The translations under genes and the position numbers were made by a program. From the NCBI GenBank assembly GCA_017549145.1, contig JAFYVM010000074.1:1-64000 (forward strand): a DNA stretch of 64,000 nucleotides, given 5' to 3'. Below, one piece after another: positions 43,485 to 52,908 of this stretch. This DNA is from Bacteroidales bacterium (GTDB lineage: Bacteria > Bacteroidota > Bacteroidia > Bacteroidales > UBA932). Position 1 is the stretch's first letter. Each line of letters opens with the position of its first letter. The notes below the pieces were generated by a model that was not told where the DNA came from, made no database searches, and saw only the letters and a list, made by a program, of their open reading frames with translations.

Positions 43485-44402
43485 ATGAAAAGAATACTTA
43501 TAGCTTTAGTTTTAATACTTGGTTCTATCGCTTCTTATGCTCAGACTTCTGAGATGTATGAGCGTAGGTATAATCTTATTACTCAGCAGCTCGGACCAGC
43601 TGGTTTGGGAGTAGAGACTATTCTGAATGCATGGGAGAAGACAGATTCTACCAATCTTAATATGCTTTTAGGCCGATTCAGATATTTTCTTGCCAAGGGA
43701 CAGTCAACAGAGGTAGTAAAGAAGTACGAGAAGAAGTATCTTGGTATGGAACCTCTGTTAAAACTTAAGGATTCATTGGATAGAGATGTCTATTATTACC
43801 AGGAGACATCTTATGATGATGAATTGTTCGGCAAGTCGATGGAGCATATGGATAAAGCAATTTCGTTGTATCCGGATCGATTGGATTTAAGAGTGCTCAA
43901 GGCAAATGTCTATATGGCTTACGAAAAAGGTAGCCCGGAGCTCACCGCGGCATACTTGAAGGCCTTGGCTGATGAGGCCGCTGCCCGTAAAACGGATTGG
44001 GACTTTGAAGGCGAGATGAAGGATAAGGAGTTTTTCAAGGAGGCAATGCAGGAGTATTGCTATAGCCTCTTTGTATTGGCAACTCCAGCTGCTCGTAATG
44101 CATTTATGGAGCTTTCACAGCATCTTTACAAATTGTTTCCAGATAAGGTGGACTACCTTAATAATATTGGATCGTATTATCTGGTTACAGAAAATTATAA
44201 ATCTGCATTGAAGATTTATTCGAAGGTACTTAAAAAGTATCCGAATGACCTTACTGCAATTCAGAATTGCGTGTTGGCATCTCGTATGATGAGGGATACA
44301 AAACTTGAGGTGAAGTATCTCCAGATGATGGTCAAGTATGCTCCGGAAAAGGATGCCTTGGTAGCAAAGGCGCGTATTGAAGCATTGAGCAAAAAGAAAT
44401 GA
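43485..44402 (+). CDS. Secreted tetratricopeptide-repeat-like protein
   Basis: The 305-residue protein has a signal peptide (MKRILIALVLILGSIASYAQ) and is otherwise helical, with TPR-like pairs such as VDYLNNIGSYYLVTENYKSA followed by LKIYSKVLKKYPNDLTAIQN. No enzymatic motif is seen. It probably acts as a periplasmic scaffold. The stop overlaps the next ATG (ATGA), so it is coupled to the FtsX-type permease, and the pair may act together. Confidence 0.78.
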   Translation: MKRILIALVLILGSIASYAQTSEMYERRYNLITQQLGPAGLGVETILNAWEKTDSTNLNMLLGRFRYFLAKGQSTEVVKKYEKKYLGMEPLLKLKDSLDRDVYYYQETSYDDELFGKSMEHMDKAISLYPDRLDLRVLKANVYMAYEKGSPELTAAYLKALADEAAARKTDWDFEGEMKDKEFFKEAMQEYCYSLFVLATPAARNAFMELSQHLYKLFPDKVDYLNNIGSYYLVTENYKSALKIYSKVLKKYPNDLTAIQNCVLASRMMRDTKLEVKYLQMMVKYAPEKDALVAKARIEALSKKK

Positions 44403-45562
44403 CGCACACATTCTTCATAGCATCACGCTTGAGATATAAGAGACGTATTGTCACTATCTCGATTGCTATAAGCTACATCATAATGATTGTGGCTGTGGCA
44501 GTGTCTTCTGGCTTCAGGTCAGAGGTGCGTGACGCTTTGTCGCAAATGGGTGGTGATATTCAGCTATGTCCTTCGAATCTTAATTTTCTTGATGAGGCAC
44601 AGCCAGTCAATTCTAATCCTAGCTATCTTTCCCAATTGCGTGAGTTGAAGCAAGTCGAGTCGGTACATCCTGCTGTATATAGAGCAGGTATTATGAAGGT
44701 GGGAGAGAATATTCATGGTGTACTTATAAAAGGTGTTCAGACTGATGATACGACTGCGTTGACGGTTTCAATCCCTCGTCGCCTGGCAAAGGTTTCAGGA
44801 TTGAGTGAGGGAGATAAGGTGCTGACATATTTTGTCGGGGAAAAGGTTAAGGCTCGTAATTTTAGGGTGACATCAATATATGATCCGGTAGTGGAAACGG
44901 ATGACAACTTGATTGTATATGCTGATATTGCTGATTTACGCAGACTGAACGGATGGGGAGATGATGATGCGTCGATGCTTGAGGTAAATCTGAAACCTCA
45001 GTATAGAGATAAGCAGCAGATTGAAGCCACTACGCAGGAAGTCGGTTTTATAGCTTATGCTGGTGCTGATGAGGATGATACGAATGTTTTTGCATCATCA
45101 GTATCATCACGTTATCCTCAGCTGTTTGATTGGTTGGATCTTCTTGACTTTAATGTCTTGTTTGTGCTGGTGCTGATGATGATTGTTGCGGGATTCAACA
45201 TGATTTCCGGCCTGTTGATAACATTGTTCGAAAACATATCTACTATAGGTGTTTTCAAGGCTATGGGAATGACTGATAAGGCAATTTCAAAGATTTTCTT
45301 GAGTAGTTCCGCTACTTTGGTCTTAAAGGGAATGGCGATTGGAAATGCTGTGGCCCTTCTCTTCTGTTTCATTCAGGGCACTTTCCACTTATTGAAGCTG
45401 AATCCGACAAATTATTTTGTCTCTTTTGTGCCAGTCAATCTGAACCTGCTTTCTGTGTTGACTGTGGATTGTATATCCTTTGTGATTATAATGCTTTTGC
45501 TTCTGATACCTTGTGCCTTTATCTCGAAGGTTGATCCAGCTGATACTGTTAGAGTGCGATAG
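44399..45562 (+). CDS. FtsX/LolC-type ABC transporter permease
   Basis: The 387-residue inner-membrane protein has one N-terminal transmembrane helix (ISIAISYIIMIVAVAVSSGF), a large periplasmic domain (about 45-250), and three C-terminal helices (NVLFVLVLMMIVAGFNMISG; SATLVLKGMAIGNAVALLFC; IMLLLLIPCAFIS). This is the MacB/LolC/FtsX permease layout. The coupling segment GVFKAMGMTDKAISKIFL is present. No ATPase gene lies next to it; its partner must be encoded elsewhere. It could be the LolC/E equivalent for lipoprotein release. Confidence 0.85.
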   Translation: MTHTFFIASRLRYKRRIVTISIAISYIIMIVAVAVSSGFRSEVRDALSQMGGDIQLCPSNLNFLDEAQPVNSNPSYLSQLRELKQVESVHPAVYRAGIMKVGENIHGVLIKGVQTDDTTALTVSIPRRLAKVSGLSEGDKVLTYFVGEKVKARNFRVTSIYDPVVETDDNLIVYADIADLRRLNGWGDDDASMLEVNLKPQYRDKQQIEATTQEVGFIAYAGADEDDTNVFASSVSSRYPQLFDWLDLLDFNVLFVLVLMMIVAGFNMISGLLITLFENISTIGVFKAMGMTDKAISKIFLSSSATLVLKGMAIGNAVALLFCFIQGTFHLLKLNPTNYFVSFVPVNLNLLSVLTVDCISFVIIMLLLLIPCAFISKVDPADTVRVR

Positions 45563-45565
45563 AGC

Positions 45566-46639
45566 TTATTTTGTCGGATGGATGGCACAGATGGCATTAT
45601 AGAGTGCCATTACGTTATCGACATATTTGATCGTCTCATTACCTTGGAATTTACCAAGCTTTACGGATTCTTCTTCGAGTATGGAATCCTCTCTCATCAG
45701 GGGAATTACTTCTACCACTGCATTCCAGTTATTGTGGTCCTTTCCCTTTGCTTTAGCCAGATTGCGGCAGTCATGAATTCGTGCCTCTCCTGCATTGTAT
45801 GAGGCAAGGGTGAATTTTATGCATTCATCTCCTGAGAGGCCTTCTGATCTCCAATTACCCTGTAATTTACCTAGCATTCTAGTGCCGGCAGCAATGTTTT
45901 GTTGAGGGTCAATCAAATCTTGAATACCATATTTCCTTGCCACAACCGGCATTATCTGCATAAGTCCCTTTGCACCTCGATGGGATTCTGCTTTAATCGA
46001 GAAGCGTGACTCCTGGTATAATACAGCTGCTAGTATTCTCCAATCCCATCCCAGTACAGCGGCATATTCTTTTATCAGTTCATCATAAGGGCTTACCCGG
46101 TTTCTTATTGCTCCTTTTTCCGCAAGCCTGAATGGATTGAATGAACCTCTGAATCGTTCTCTACGTTCGATATTCTCCTTTGAGTGGGTAATGTGCCTAA
46201 GCCAGTTATTCAGACTATTTACCTTCTCCCTAGAGGGGTCATCACCTACTGCCCAGACATATAGATCGTCTAACACGTTGCTGACACTGATAGAATCTGT
46301 TTCCTGAATTTCGTCTTTACGTGCAATGTATATATCTATCTTGCCCTCGTTGAGTGAATCAAGGTAATGCTCGTTTTCGCGTACGAGTATTGTCGCTGTG
46401 CAGTGGTTGTCTTTTGTGAATCTTTGAAGTAGGGCATAGTTGTAACCGGTCTCCAAGCCTTGTTTGCTTGTGATTTCGTTACTAAGATAGATTGCACAGG
46501 TCAAATGTTTGCCAGCAAACGGATTTTGAGAACTTGAGTTGGTTATTCGTGTTCTTTCACTCTTAGGGACAATCATAAGCAGCATCATAATCAGGATGAT
46601 GTTTCGTGTCCATTTGAGTATGTGATGACGAATATCCAT
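45566..46639 (-). CDS. MltF-like lytic transglycosylase (solute-binding plus SLT domain)
   Basis: The 357-residue protein has an N-terminal membrane helix (WTRNIILIMMLLMIVP), a type-2 periplasmic-binding-protein-like region (about 45-150, with KHLTCAIYLSNEI) and a C-terminal SLT domain. The SLT domain has the catalytic Glu in YQESRFSIKAES and the GAKGLMQIMP motif. This is the domain order of MltF. It cleaves glycan strands of peptidoglycan, leaving anhydro-MurNAc. It is 5 bases downstream of the putative porin, so the two are co-transcribed. Confidence 0.88.
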   Translation of the reverse strand: MDIRHHILKWTRNIILIMMLLMIVPKSERTRITNSSSQNPFAGKHLTCAIYLSNEITSKQGLETGYNYALLQRFTKDNHCTATILVRENEHYLDSLNEGKIDIYIARKDEIQETDSISVSNVLDDLYVWAVGDDPSREKVNSLNNWLRHITHSKENIERRERFRGSFNPFRLAEKGAIRNRVSPYDELIKEYAAVLGWDWRILAAVLYQESRFSIKAESHRGAKGLMQIMPVVARKYGIQDLIDPQQNIAAGTRMLGKLQGNWRSEGLSGDECIKFTLASYNAGEARIHDCRNLAKAKGKDHNNWNAVVEVIPLMREDSILEEESVKLGKFQGNETIKYVDNVMALYNAICAIHPTK

Positions 46640-46644
46640 TTCTG

Positions 46645-49236
46645 TTATCTTGCAGTGAGGCCTCCAGGTAGATTTAATCCACCACCGCCTCCTTTTGAAC
46701 CTGAGCTATTTGAGGAATTTCCTCTGCCCGGCTGGATATAGAACGGCCAATGTATTCCGAACTTGAATGCTCGTTGTGGTGCAATATATCCTGCTGCTGA
46801 GAAGTAGTCAACAGACTTGTTTGGCCATCCCATATTGAGGTTGACAGCTTTCAAGAAAATACATGCTCTCTTCCACTGAATATTAACGAATACGTCGATG
46901 TAAGGACAGTTTCCGTATTGCTCAATATCTTGGTTATGGAAGACTCCAAGCACAGGATTATACGCAGGGGCGTACCATTTTGTCGTATACCTTCCGTTAG
47001 CTCCAATCTGCATCTGCATGACTTTCTTGACCACATCGAACTGGAAGTAATATCTCAAGTTAAGCGCCAGCATTGGTAGAGGTACCACGCTCTGGTTAGA
47101 TGAGAGCTGGAAAAGTACATCGTGGTCCAGATGGAATTTCCAAACAGTGAAATTCTTTTTCAGGCTAGCAGTCATGACGCTCATAGGATTAGTGTTCTGC
47201 TGCACGATTCCCTGATTGTCATAGTAGATATTGTTGCTTAGAAGTCCATATCCGAATGACGCATAGAGATCCCATCTTGGAATATCTAAGAATGCTTCGA
47301 CTTTAGTAGTTGAAATCTTTCCGAAGTCGTTGTCCCACTTGAAGTGATTTGTGTACAGATGCTGCTCGTAATAATCTGGCTCCTTGAGGTTGGTTTCAAA
47401 GTGACCTCTAAGGGTGAGCGGGCTTTGCTTATCTTTTCTGAAAGGATAGAAGTTGACAGCTACGTCAGCATTGATTCCGAAGTCGTTCAGTTCATATCCT
47501 AAGAATGTGTACTGTCCGTCAGCATTCCAGTTGAGATACTTTTTGTACTGTCCTTTAGCTCCTGCATAAAGGTACATTGAGTTCAAAAGGACATTGTTTC
47601 TTCCCTGAATATAATCTGCTGGCTGGAAGCTATAGTAATTACATAATTTATCACCTACTCCCACATCCAGCTTAGATACGATTCCGTCAGATTTCCATGG
47701 CTGGAGGCGTAGGAAGACTTTGTTCTCAAACTTCATTACCCTGAGTGAGTCTGCACTCTTAGTCGGGTTGATATAGAAGCGGTCTCCGTAGAATTCTCTT
47801 CCGTATTTATCAGATGTGCCGATGTCGTCCTTGTACATCTTTCTATATACAGAGTACTCGGTGCTGTGTCCGATAAATGCTGAAGTGATGTCTGTGTCCA
47901 TACTTAGTGTGTCCACAGCGGTGCTATCCTTCTTTGCTCTCAGTTTATTGATGAATGAGAACGGAATTCTGTAGGTCTGGTCGAGATATAGCGTATTCTT
48001 TTTAAGTGAATTGCTTGCATCACGAAGATTAACCTCGATTTCTCGAGCATCAACCGTTGTGTCTCTGATCCAGAAATTATCGACGATTCCACCGTTTTCA
48101 CTTCTTTCAACCTTGTTGTAAATGTAACCGGCATGCATGAGATAACGTTTTCCCATGTAGTTGGTTGCCATAACTACATTTCTGTTGTTGGTGTCCTCCC
48201 TCTTGAGCATACCATTTCCACCGAATCTTTGGAAGCCGAGAGTGATGTTGAGTGCCGGCGTGATATTCTGTGTAGTAAGTACCTTGATGTTGGACTCTTC
48301 CTTGTCTTGTGTTGAGAAGAGTGTTCCCCAATATGCAAGTTCTGTATATGGGGTCTTAGTGTTGTAATTCAGCAGATTTTCTGCTGTGAAGCTATATCTC
48401 TGAAGACCAGTATAGAATATAGCGTTATCGAGATTCTCTCTCTTGAAGTAGTTGAATGACTGCTCTGGTGAACCTGATACACCTAGCCATGTCGTGTTAA
48501 CATCTTCTTTGAAGAAAGGATAGTCGTAGAAATGATAGTTGTAGGTTGTGTCGAACTTCTGGATGTTTACATCGTGGAATTTTCTGTCATGCTTCCAAGT
48601 GATGATTCTTTTGTAGTGCATTGAATCTGGCACTGCAAAAGTTTCCAGGATACGAGGTGTGGCAGAAATGATGCTGTCCTTGACTGCTCTAAGGCTGTCC
48701 TTGACTTCCATCTTTCTGTTCATCTCGGCGATTTTAGCCGGGAGTTCCTGCTCGTAATCGTATTTTTTTCTTTCTTTTCTGGTAAGAGAATTATACCATG
48801 CATTGAACTTTGCGACAGCAACCTCAGTTGAATCCTTAATGTAAAGGGAGTCAAGCTTCATAAGCTCAAGAGTATCTCCAATCTGCATCAGCGAGTCTCT
48901 GATCTGCTTTCTTGTAGTCGAGTCTTTGACTGCAATGTAGTACTTGAAGAAGAATGGATCCTTGAATTCCAATGAGTCTGGAATACGGATTGTGTCGCGT
49001 GCAGCGATTGTATCTTGAACAGCAGTGTCAGCTACAGCTAATGTGTCTGGCGTTGCGGATGAAGAATCTACAACAGCGACCTCAGCAGAAGAAGTGTCAT
49101 CTATTCTGCTGAGAATGATAGAGTCCCTAAGCCCCGGGATGCTCAATGCTCTGCTGGCATCAATGCCAAAAGACTGGACTGCTGCCAATCCTATAAGCAG
49201 GGTGGGGAACCATATTTTTGCTAAAAAATTCTTCAT
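46645..49236 (-). CDS. Putative outer-membrane porin (large beta-barrel protein)
   Basis: The 863-residue protein has a signal peptide (about 1-24), then a Thr/Ala/Asp-rich segment and a charged helical region (about 120-195, KKYDYEQELPAKIAEMNRKM). A long barrel follows, rich in Tyr/Phe/Asn strands with alternating hydrophobic residues. The C-terminus is a Gly/Ser-rich tail (NSSGSKGGGGG). It resembles the putative-porin family of Bacteroidota. No plug domain is seen, so it is unlikely to be a TonB-dependent receptor. It shares an operon with the MltF-like gene and has a promoter and palindrome just upstream. Confidence 0.75.
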   Translation of the reverse strand: MKNFLAKIWFPTLLIGLAAVQSFGIDASRALSIPGLRDSIILSRIDDTSSAEVAVVDSSSATPDTLAVADTAVQDTIAARDTIRIPDSLEFKDPFFFKYYIAVKDSTTRKQIRDSLMQIGDTLELMKLDSLYIKDSTEVAVAKFNAWYNSLTRKERKKYDYEQELPAKIAEMNRKMEVKDSLRAVKDSIISATPRILETFAVPDSMHYKRIITWKHDRKFHDVNIQKFDTTYNYHFYDYPFFKEDVNTTWLGVSGSPEQSFNYFKRENLDNAIFYTGLQRYSFTAENLLNYNTKTPYTELAYWGTLFSTQDKEESNIKVLTTQNITPALNITLGFQRFGGNGMLKREDTNNRNVVMATNYMGKRYLMHAGYIYNKVERSENGGIVDNFWIRDTTVDAREIEVNLRDASNSLKKNTLYLDQTYRIPFSFINKLRAKKDSTAVDTLSMDTDITSAFIGHSTEYSVYRKMYKDDIGTSDKYGREFYGDRFYINPTKSADSLRVMKFENKVFLRLQPWKSDGIVSKLDVGVGDKLCNYYSFQPADYIQGRNNVLLNSMYLYAGAKGQYKKYLNWNADGQYTFLGYELNDFGINADVAVNFYPFRKDKQSPLTLRGHFETNLKEPDYYEQHLYTNHFKWDNDFGKISTTKVEAFLDIPRWDLYASFGYGLLSNNIYYDNQGIVQQNTNPMSVMTASLKKNFTVWKFHLDHDVLFQLSSNQSVVPLPMLALNLRYYFQFDVVKKVMQMQIGANGRYTTKWYAPAYNPVLGVFHNQDIEQYGNCPYIDVFVNIQWKRACIFLKAVNLNMGWPNKSVDYFSAAGYIAPQRAFKFGIHWPFYIQPGRGNSSNSSGSKGGGGGLNLPGGLTAR

Positions 49237-49246
49237 AACGAAACGG

Positions 49247-49254
49247 CAAAGTTA
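49247..49254 (-). promoter_or_regulatory. -7 element for the porin-MltF operon
   Basis: TAACTTTG on the minus strand fits the consensus and lies 10 bases before the porin ATG. No TTG -33 is seen; a perfect 18-bp palindrome occupies 49262-49279 instead. Confidence 0.6.
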
Positions 49255-49261
49255 CGAATAA

Positions 49262-49279
49262 AATAGGATATATCCTATT
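49262..49279. promoter_or_regulatory. 18-bp perfect palindrome upstream of the porin promoter
   Basis: AATAGGATA and its reverse complement form a perfect palindrome without a spacer. It overlaps the pncA stop codon and sits 8 bp upstream of the porin -7 box, where an activator or repressor dimer could bind. Confidence 0.4.
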
Positions 49280-49865
49280 ATTCGATACAGATGCCGTTGT
49301 CGGACATTTCTTGAAGCGCCTGTATGTGACCTTTTTCGTCTACATATCCAAGGCATTCAGAGAGTAGGTGAACCTTGTAACCTGCCTTCTTCAGATCCTC
49401 GCAGGTGTTGCGTACGCAGTATTCTGTGGCAATTCCGCAGACGTACACATCTGTGGTGTCCAGCATCTCCAGAATCTCTCCCAGAGACTGTTCTGCATTA
49501 TTTTGTCCTTCAAATCCTGAGTATTGTTCTGCTGATTTATCGCATCCTTTATCAAAGGTCAGCTCCTCGCATACATAAGGGACAAGACTTTCATGAATCT
49601 CTGCTCCATGAGTGCCTGCCACACAGTGTGATGGCCATGTTCCGCCTTGTTCTGCGAATGATGAATGGTCAGCAGGATGGTAGTCTCGAGTGAAGAGGAT
49701 AGGGAAGGTATCAAGGATTTCGTGCTCTTCTCCTCTCTGTCCTTTTGTGTGCTTGTCAATGAAGTTGAGTGTCTGGGAGATTGCGTTGTCTGCGTTTTGA
49801 CAGGCAAGACTGCCGTCGATAAAATCGTACTGCATGTCCACTACGACCAATGCTGTATTCTGCAT
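49278..49865 (-). CDS. pncA: Nicotinamidase (isochorismatase family)
   Basis: The 195-residue enzyme hydrolyses nicotinamide to nicotinate for NAD salvage. The catalytic triad positions are visible: Asp in VVDMQYDF, Lys in FDKGCDKS and Cys in CGIATEYCV. The metal-site residues are in TRDYHPADHSSF, and the length is right for PncA. It lies 7 bases after pncB on the same strand, which supports the function. Confidence 0.93.
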   Translation of the reverse strand: MQNTALVVVDMQYDFIDGSLACQNADNAISQTLNFIDKHTKGQRGEEHEILDTFPILFTRDYHPADHSSFAEQGGTWPSHCVAGTHGAEIHESLVPYVCEELTFDKGCDKSAEQYSGFEGQNNAEQSLGEILEMLDTTDVYVCGIATEYCVRNTCEDLKKAGYKVHLLSECLGYVDEKGHIQALQEMSDNGICIE

Positions 49866-49872
49866 AGTATAA

Positions 49873-51357
49873 TTAACCTTTGAAGTTTCTGATTTCTGCT
49901 ACAAGTTTAGTGATGATGCTCATCTTCAAGTTATAAAGATCGTCCGAAATGTCCACTTTGTAGTAGTGTGGGTTGATCAGACGTCGCTCGCTTGGGCTGA
50001 AATGCATCAGAGTATCATGGCAATAAGCCTTCTTCTCCTGAAGAGTGTATTTCTTGGCGCAACATATACCGTTCTCGATTACTTTGTGCTGCATAATCAG
50101 GGCGGTATATGTGCCCGCCTCGAAAGTCTTATTCTTGTAGCGGTCGTATTCGTCGCAAACTGTGAAGGTTTCACCAGCTTCAATCTGCTTGCTGAGCGAG
50201 TCGCCGCGTAGGCATGTTACATCAACCTTGAAGATCTCACCCTTGCTAGGATCATTGATCATAATGCGGTATGTAATCTGGCTGCCTGGGTTAATGAGCT
50301 TGATCTTGTCTTCTGAGCGCTTGAGTACAGCCTCGCCATCTATTTCGACCAGTTTGTAAACATTGCCGAAACAAGGAGCTGCCTTGCTTGTTGCAATTGC
50401 ATCACCCACTCCGTATGAATCGATACATGCTCCCTGGCGCTCAAGGTCTGTGATCAAGTATTCGTCAAGCGAATTGGTTGCAAAGATTTTGCATCCTGTC
50501 AAACCATTCTCGTCAAGGATGCGTCTGCACTCGATTGACAGGTATGCGAGGTCACCGCTATCCAATCTGACACCATATCCATGTTTGTATGAATTATCTA
50601 TGCCATTGTTCTTGAATGCTTTAATCGCATTTAGTACACCACATTTCAATGTGTCGTATGTGTCGATGAGCATTATGAGCGGCTCATTTCTATGAGTCTT
50701 GATATATGTGTCGAAGGCTTCATATTCACCAGCTACGCTGCTACCGAAAGCAGTTACATAACTGTGAGCCATTGTTCCTGTTGAGCCGTAATCGAAGAAA
50801 GTGCCGGCAAGAATGTTGGATGTTGTGCTACATCCTGCGATTACAGCAGCTTTGGCTCCGTATGTAGCGGCCCAAGGTCCATGTGCTCGTCTTGAACCAA
50901 ATTCGCTGACTGGGCGATTGGTTGCTCTGCACACTCGAGAAGCCTTTGTCGCTACTGCCATCTGGTGGTTCATGATGCAGAGCATAGGTGTCTCAAGTAC
51001 CTGAGCTTCAATAAGCGGTCCTTCAATAATGATGATCGGCTGATTCGGGAAGGCGATTTCGCCCTCTCTCATTGCGTAGATGTTGCCTGTGAATTTCATT
51101 GAGGATAGATATCCTCTGTATTCGGCATATTCTTCTCCCGGAAGGAATCTTTCAAAGAAGTCAGGATCCATGTTCCCGAGATGTGATACCATTTCCACCA
51201 CCTCGTCTGTGCCGCTAACTACAGCCCAGTTATTGTTCTCCGGTGCTTTTCTATAAAACAGATTAAAGACAGCCTTTTTGTCTTTCATTCCACTGTCGTA
51301 GAACGACTTTCCCATAGTATATTGGTACTTGTCTGAGCAATATGCGTAATTGAACAT
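49873..51357 (-). CDS. pncB: Nicotinate phosphoribosyltransferase
   Basis: The 494-residue enzyme converts nicotinate and PRPP to nicotinate mononucleotide, the step after PncA in NAD salvage. Visible features include YCSDKYQYTMGKSFYDSG, EFGSRRAHGP (conserved SRRA-type motif), HSYVTAFGS, GVRLDSGDLAYLS and SYGVGDAIATSKAAP. The length is typical of long-form bacterial enzymes. It forms an operon with pncA. Confidence 0.95.
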   Translation of the reverse strand: MFNYAYCSDKYQYTMGKSFYDSGMKDKKAVFNLFYRKAPENNNWAVVSGTDEVVEMVSHLGNMDPDFFERFLPGEEYAEYRGYLSSMKFTGNIYAMREGEIAFPNQPIIIIEGPLIEAQVLETPMLCIMNHQMAVATKASRVCRATNRPVSEFGSRRAHGPWAATYGAKAAVIAGCSTTSNILAGTFFDYGSTGTMAHSYVTAFGSSVAGEYEAFDTYIKTHRNEPLIMLIDTYDTLKCGVLNAIKAFKNNGIDNSYKHGYGVRLDSGDLAYLSIECRRILDENGLTGCKIFATNSLDEYLITDLERQGACIDSYGVGDAIATSKAAPCFGNVYKLVEIDGEAVLKRSEDKIKLINPGSQITYRIMINDPSKGEIFKVDVTCLRGDSLSKQIEAGETFTVCDEYDRYKNKTFEAGTYTALIMQHKVIENGICCAKKYTLQEKKAYCHDTLMHFSPSERRLINPHYYKVDISDDLYNLKMSIITKLVAEIRNFKG

Positions 51358-51378
51358 TCTTTTTATTTGTTAAGCACA

Positions 51379-51386
51379 CAAATATA
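51379..51386 (-). promoter_or_regulatory. -7 element for pncB-pncA
   Basis: TATATTTG on the minus strand fits the consensus, 21 bases before the pncB ATG. The -33 box is not evident. Confidence 0.55.
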
Positions 51387-51439
51387 GTCTTTTTTATCAT
51401 CTGTTTTCGTAAATTCGCAAATATTTTACAATTAGTCAG

Positions 51440-52873
51440 ATGGACAGATTAAAGCTTCTTTTTAACAAGGTTTTCTCTGAGGAACCAACCTCGATTATCC
51501 CTATCACAGGTTCAGCTAGCAACAGACAGTACTATCGTTTAACAGGCGATGTGGCCTCTTGTATTGGTGTGCTTGGTGTTGATGCTAAGGAGAATCATGC
51601 ATTTTTATACATGGCTCAGCATTTTGCCTCCAAAGGAATACAAGTTCCGGAAATTCTTGCTGTGAATGAGGATAAAATGGCGTATCTGTTGAGCGATCTT
51701 GGAAATGAGGCTTTGTACGATAGGTATGTGAAGGCTGGCAAGAGCGGTGAGGGGACAGCAGATGTGGATGACCTGCTTTGCCGAACGATGTCTGCTTTGC
51801 CTAAAATTCAGTTCGAGGGAGCGGAGGGTCTTGACTTTGAACAATGTTACTCTATAAAATGCTTTGACCGCAGGTTTATAATGTTCGATCTGAACTATTT
51901 CAAGTATTGCTTCCTGAAACCATCAGGTCTTGAGTTTGATGAGGTAGCATTGCAGGAGGATTTTGAACATCTTGCCGATGACCTGCTTGTGGGGGCGGAT
52001 ACTCAGACTTTCTTATATCGCGACTTTAATAGCAGAAATGTCCTGATAAATAATGAAGAACCATACTTTATTGATTTTCAGGGAGGTCTGCAGGGCCCGA
52101 TCTATTATGACGTGGCATCTTTCGTTTGGCATGCAAGATCTGGATATGCCGAGTCGTTGAAAGAGAAAATGTTGCAGACTTATCTGAATGCACTAAGTAA
52201 ATATACCTCTGTTGATGAAGCTGCTTTCAGAACTCAATTAAGGAAGTACGTTCTCTTCCGTTCTCTTCAGGTTTTGGCAGCCTATGGATTCAGGGGCTTG
52301 GTTGAGCAGAAGGCTAATTTTGTTGTAGGAATTCCGGCAGCAATATCTGCATTAGGAGAAATCCTGAAGTTGCATTTTGATGAGTACCCTTACCTGATGA
52401 CATTGTTGGAGTCCCTGACCAAACTTCCTAAATTTGCATCCCAAGAGACCGAGGAGGGAGTGCTTGAGGTTAAGGTGTGCAGTTTTTCTTTCAAGAAGGG
52501 AGTCCCTCAGGATATGTCCGGCAATGGAGGAGGATATGTGTTTGACTGCAGGTTTATCCATAACCCCGGACGATATGCCCCATATAAGGCCCTGACAGGA
52601 AAGGATGAGCCGGTAATCCGTTTTCTTGAGGAAGATGGGGAGATTATCCAGTTTTTAGAGCATGTTTATGGGGTAGTCGATCCTCATGTCGAGACCTATG
52701 CTTCGCGCGGCTTTACCAGTCTGATGGTTTCATTCGGATGCACTGGTGGACAACATCGTTCCGTTTATTGCGCTGAGCATCTGGCGCATCATCTTGCTTC
52801 CAAATTCCCTAATGTACGCATCCGTCTGACACACCGTGAGCAGGTTGCATATCCACCTCAACTTTTTAACTAG
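51440..52873 (+). CDS. AmgK-like sugar kinase fused to RapZ C-terminal domain
   Basis: The 477-residue protein has two parts. Residues 1 to about 325 are an aminoglycoside-phosphotransferase-fold kinase with the catalytic loop FLYRDFNSRNVLI and the metal-binding IDFQGGLQGP, and with the length and motifs of AmgK-type MurNAc/GlcNAc 1-kinases. Residues about 335-477 match the C-terminal domain of RapZ, with SFGCTGGQHRSVYCAEHLA, the conserved sugar-binding segment. The RapZ N-terminal P-loop domain is absent. The next gene is a MurU-like nucleotidyltransferase. Together they would make UDP-MurNAc from recycled sugar, with the RapZ domain as a possible amino-sugar sensor (inference). Confidence 0.85.
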   Translation: MDRLKLLFNKVFSEEPTSIIPITGSASNRQYYRLTGDVASCIGVLGVDAKENHAFLYMAQHFASKGIQVPEILAVNEDKMAYLLSDLGNEALYDRYVKAGKSGEGTADVDDLLCRTMSALPKIQFEGAEGLDFEQCYSIKCFDRRFIMFDLNYFKYCFLKPSGLEFDEVALQEDFEHLADDLLVGADTQTFLYRDFNSRNVLINNEEPYFIDFQGGLQGPIYYDVASFVWHARSGYAESLKEKMLQTYLNALSKYTSVDEAAFRTQLRKYVLFRSLQVLAAYGFRGLVEQKANFVVGIPAAISALGEILKLHFDEYPYLMTLLESLTKLPKFASQETEEGVLEVKVCSFSFKKGVPQDMSGNGGGYVFDCRFIHNPGRYAPYKALTGKDEPVIRFLEEDGEIIQFLEHVYGVVDPHVETYASRGFTSLMVSFGCTGGQHRSVYCAEHLAHHLASKFPNVRIRLTHREQVAYPPQLFN

Positions 52874-52908
52874 TACACTATTTCAATAGAGATATAAAGC
52901 AGAAAGAT

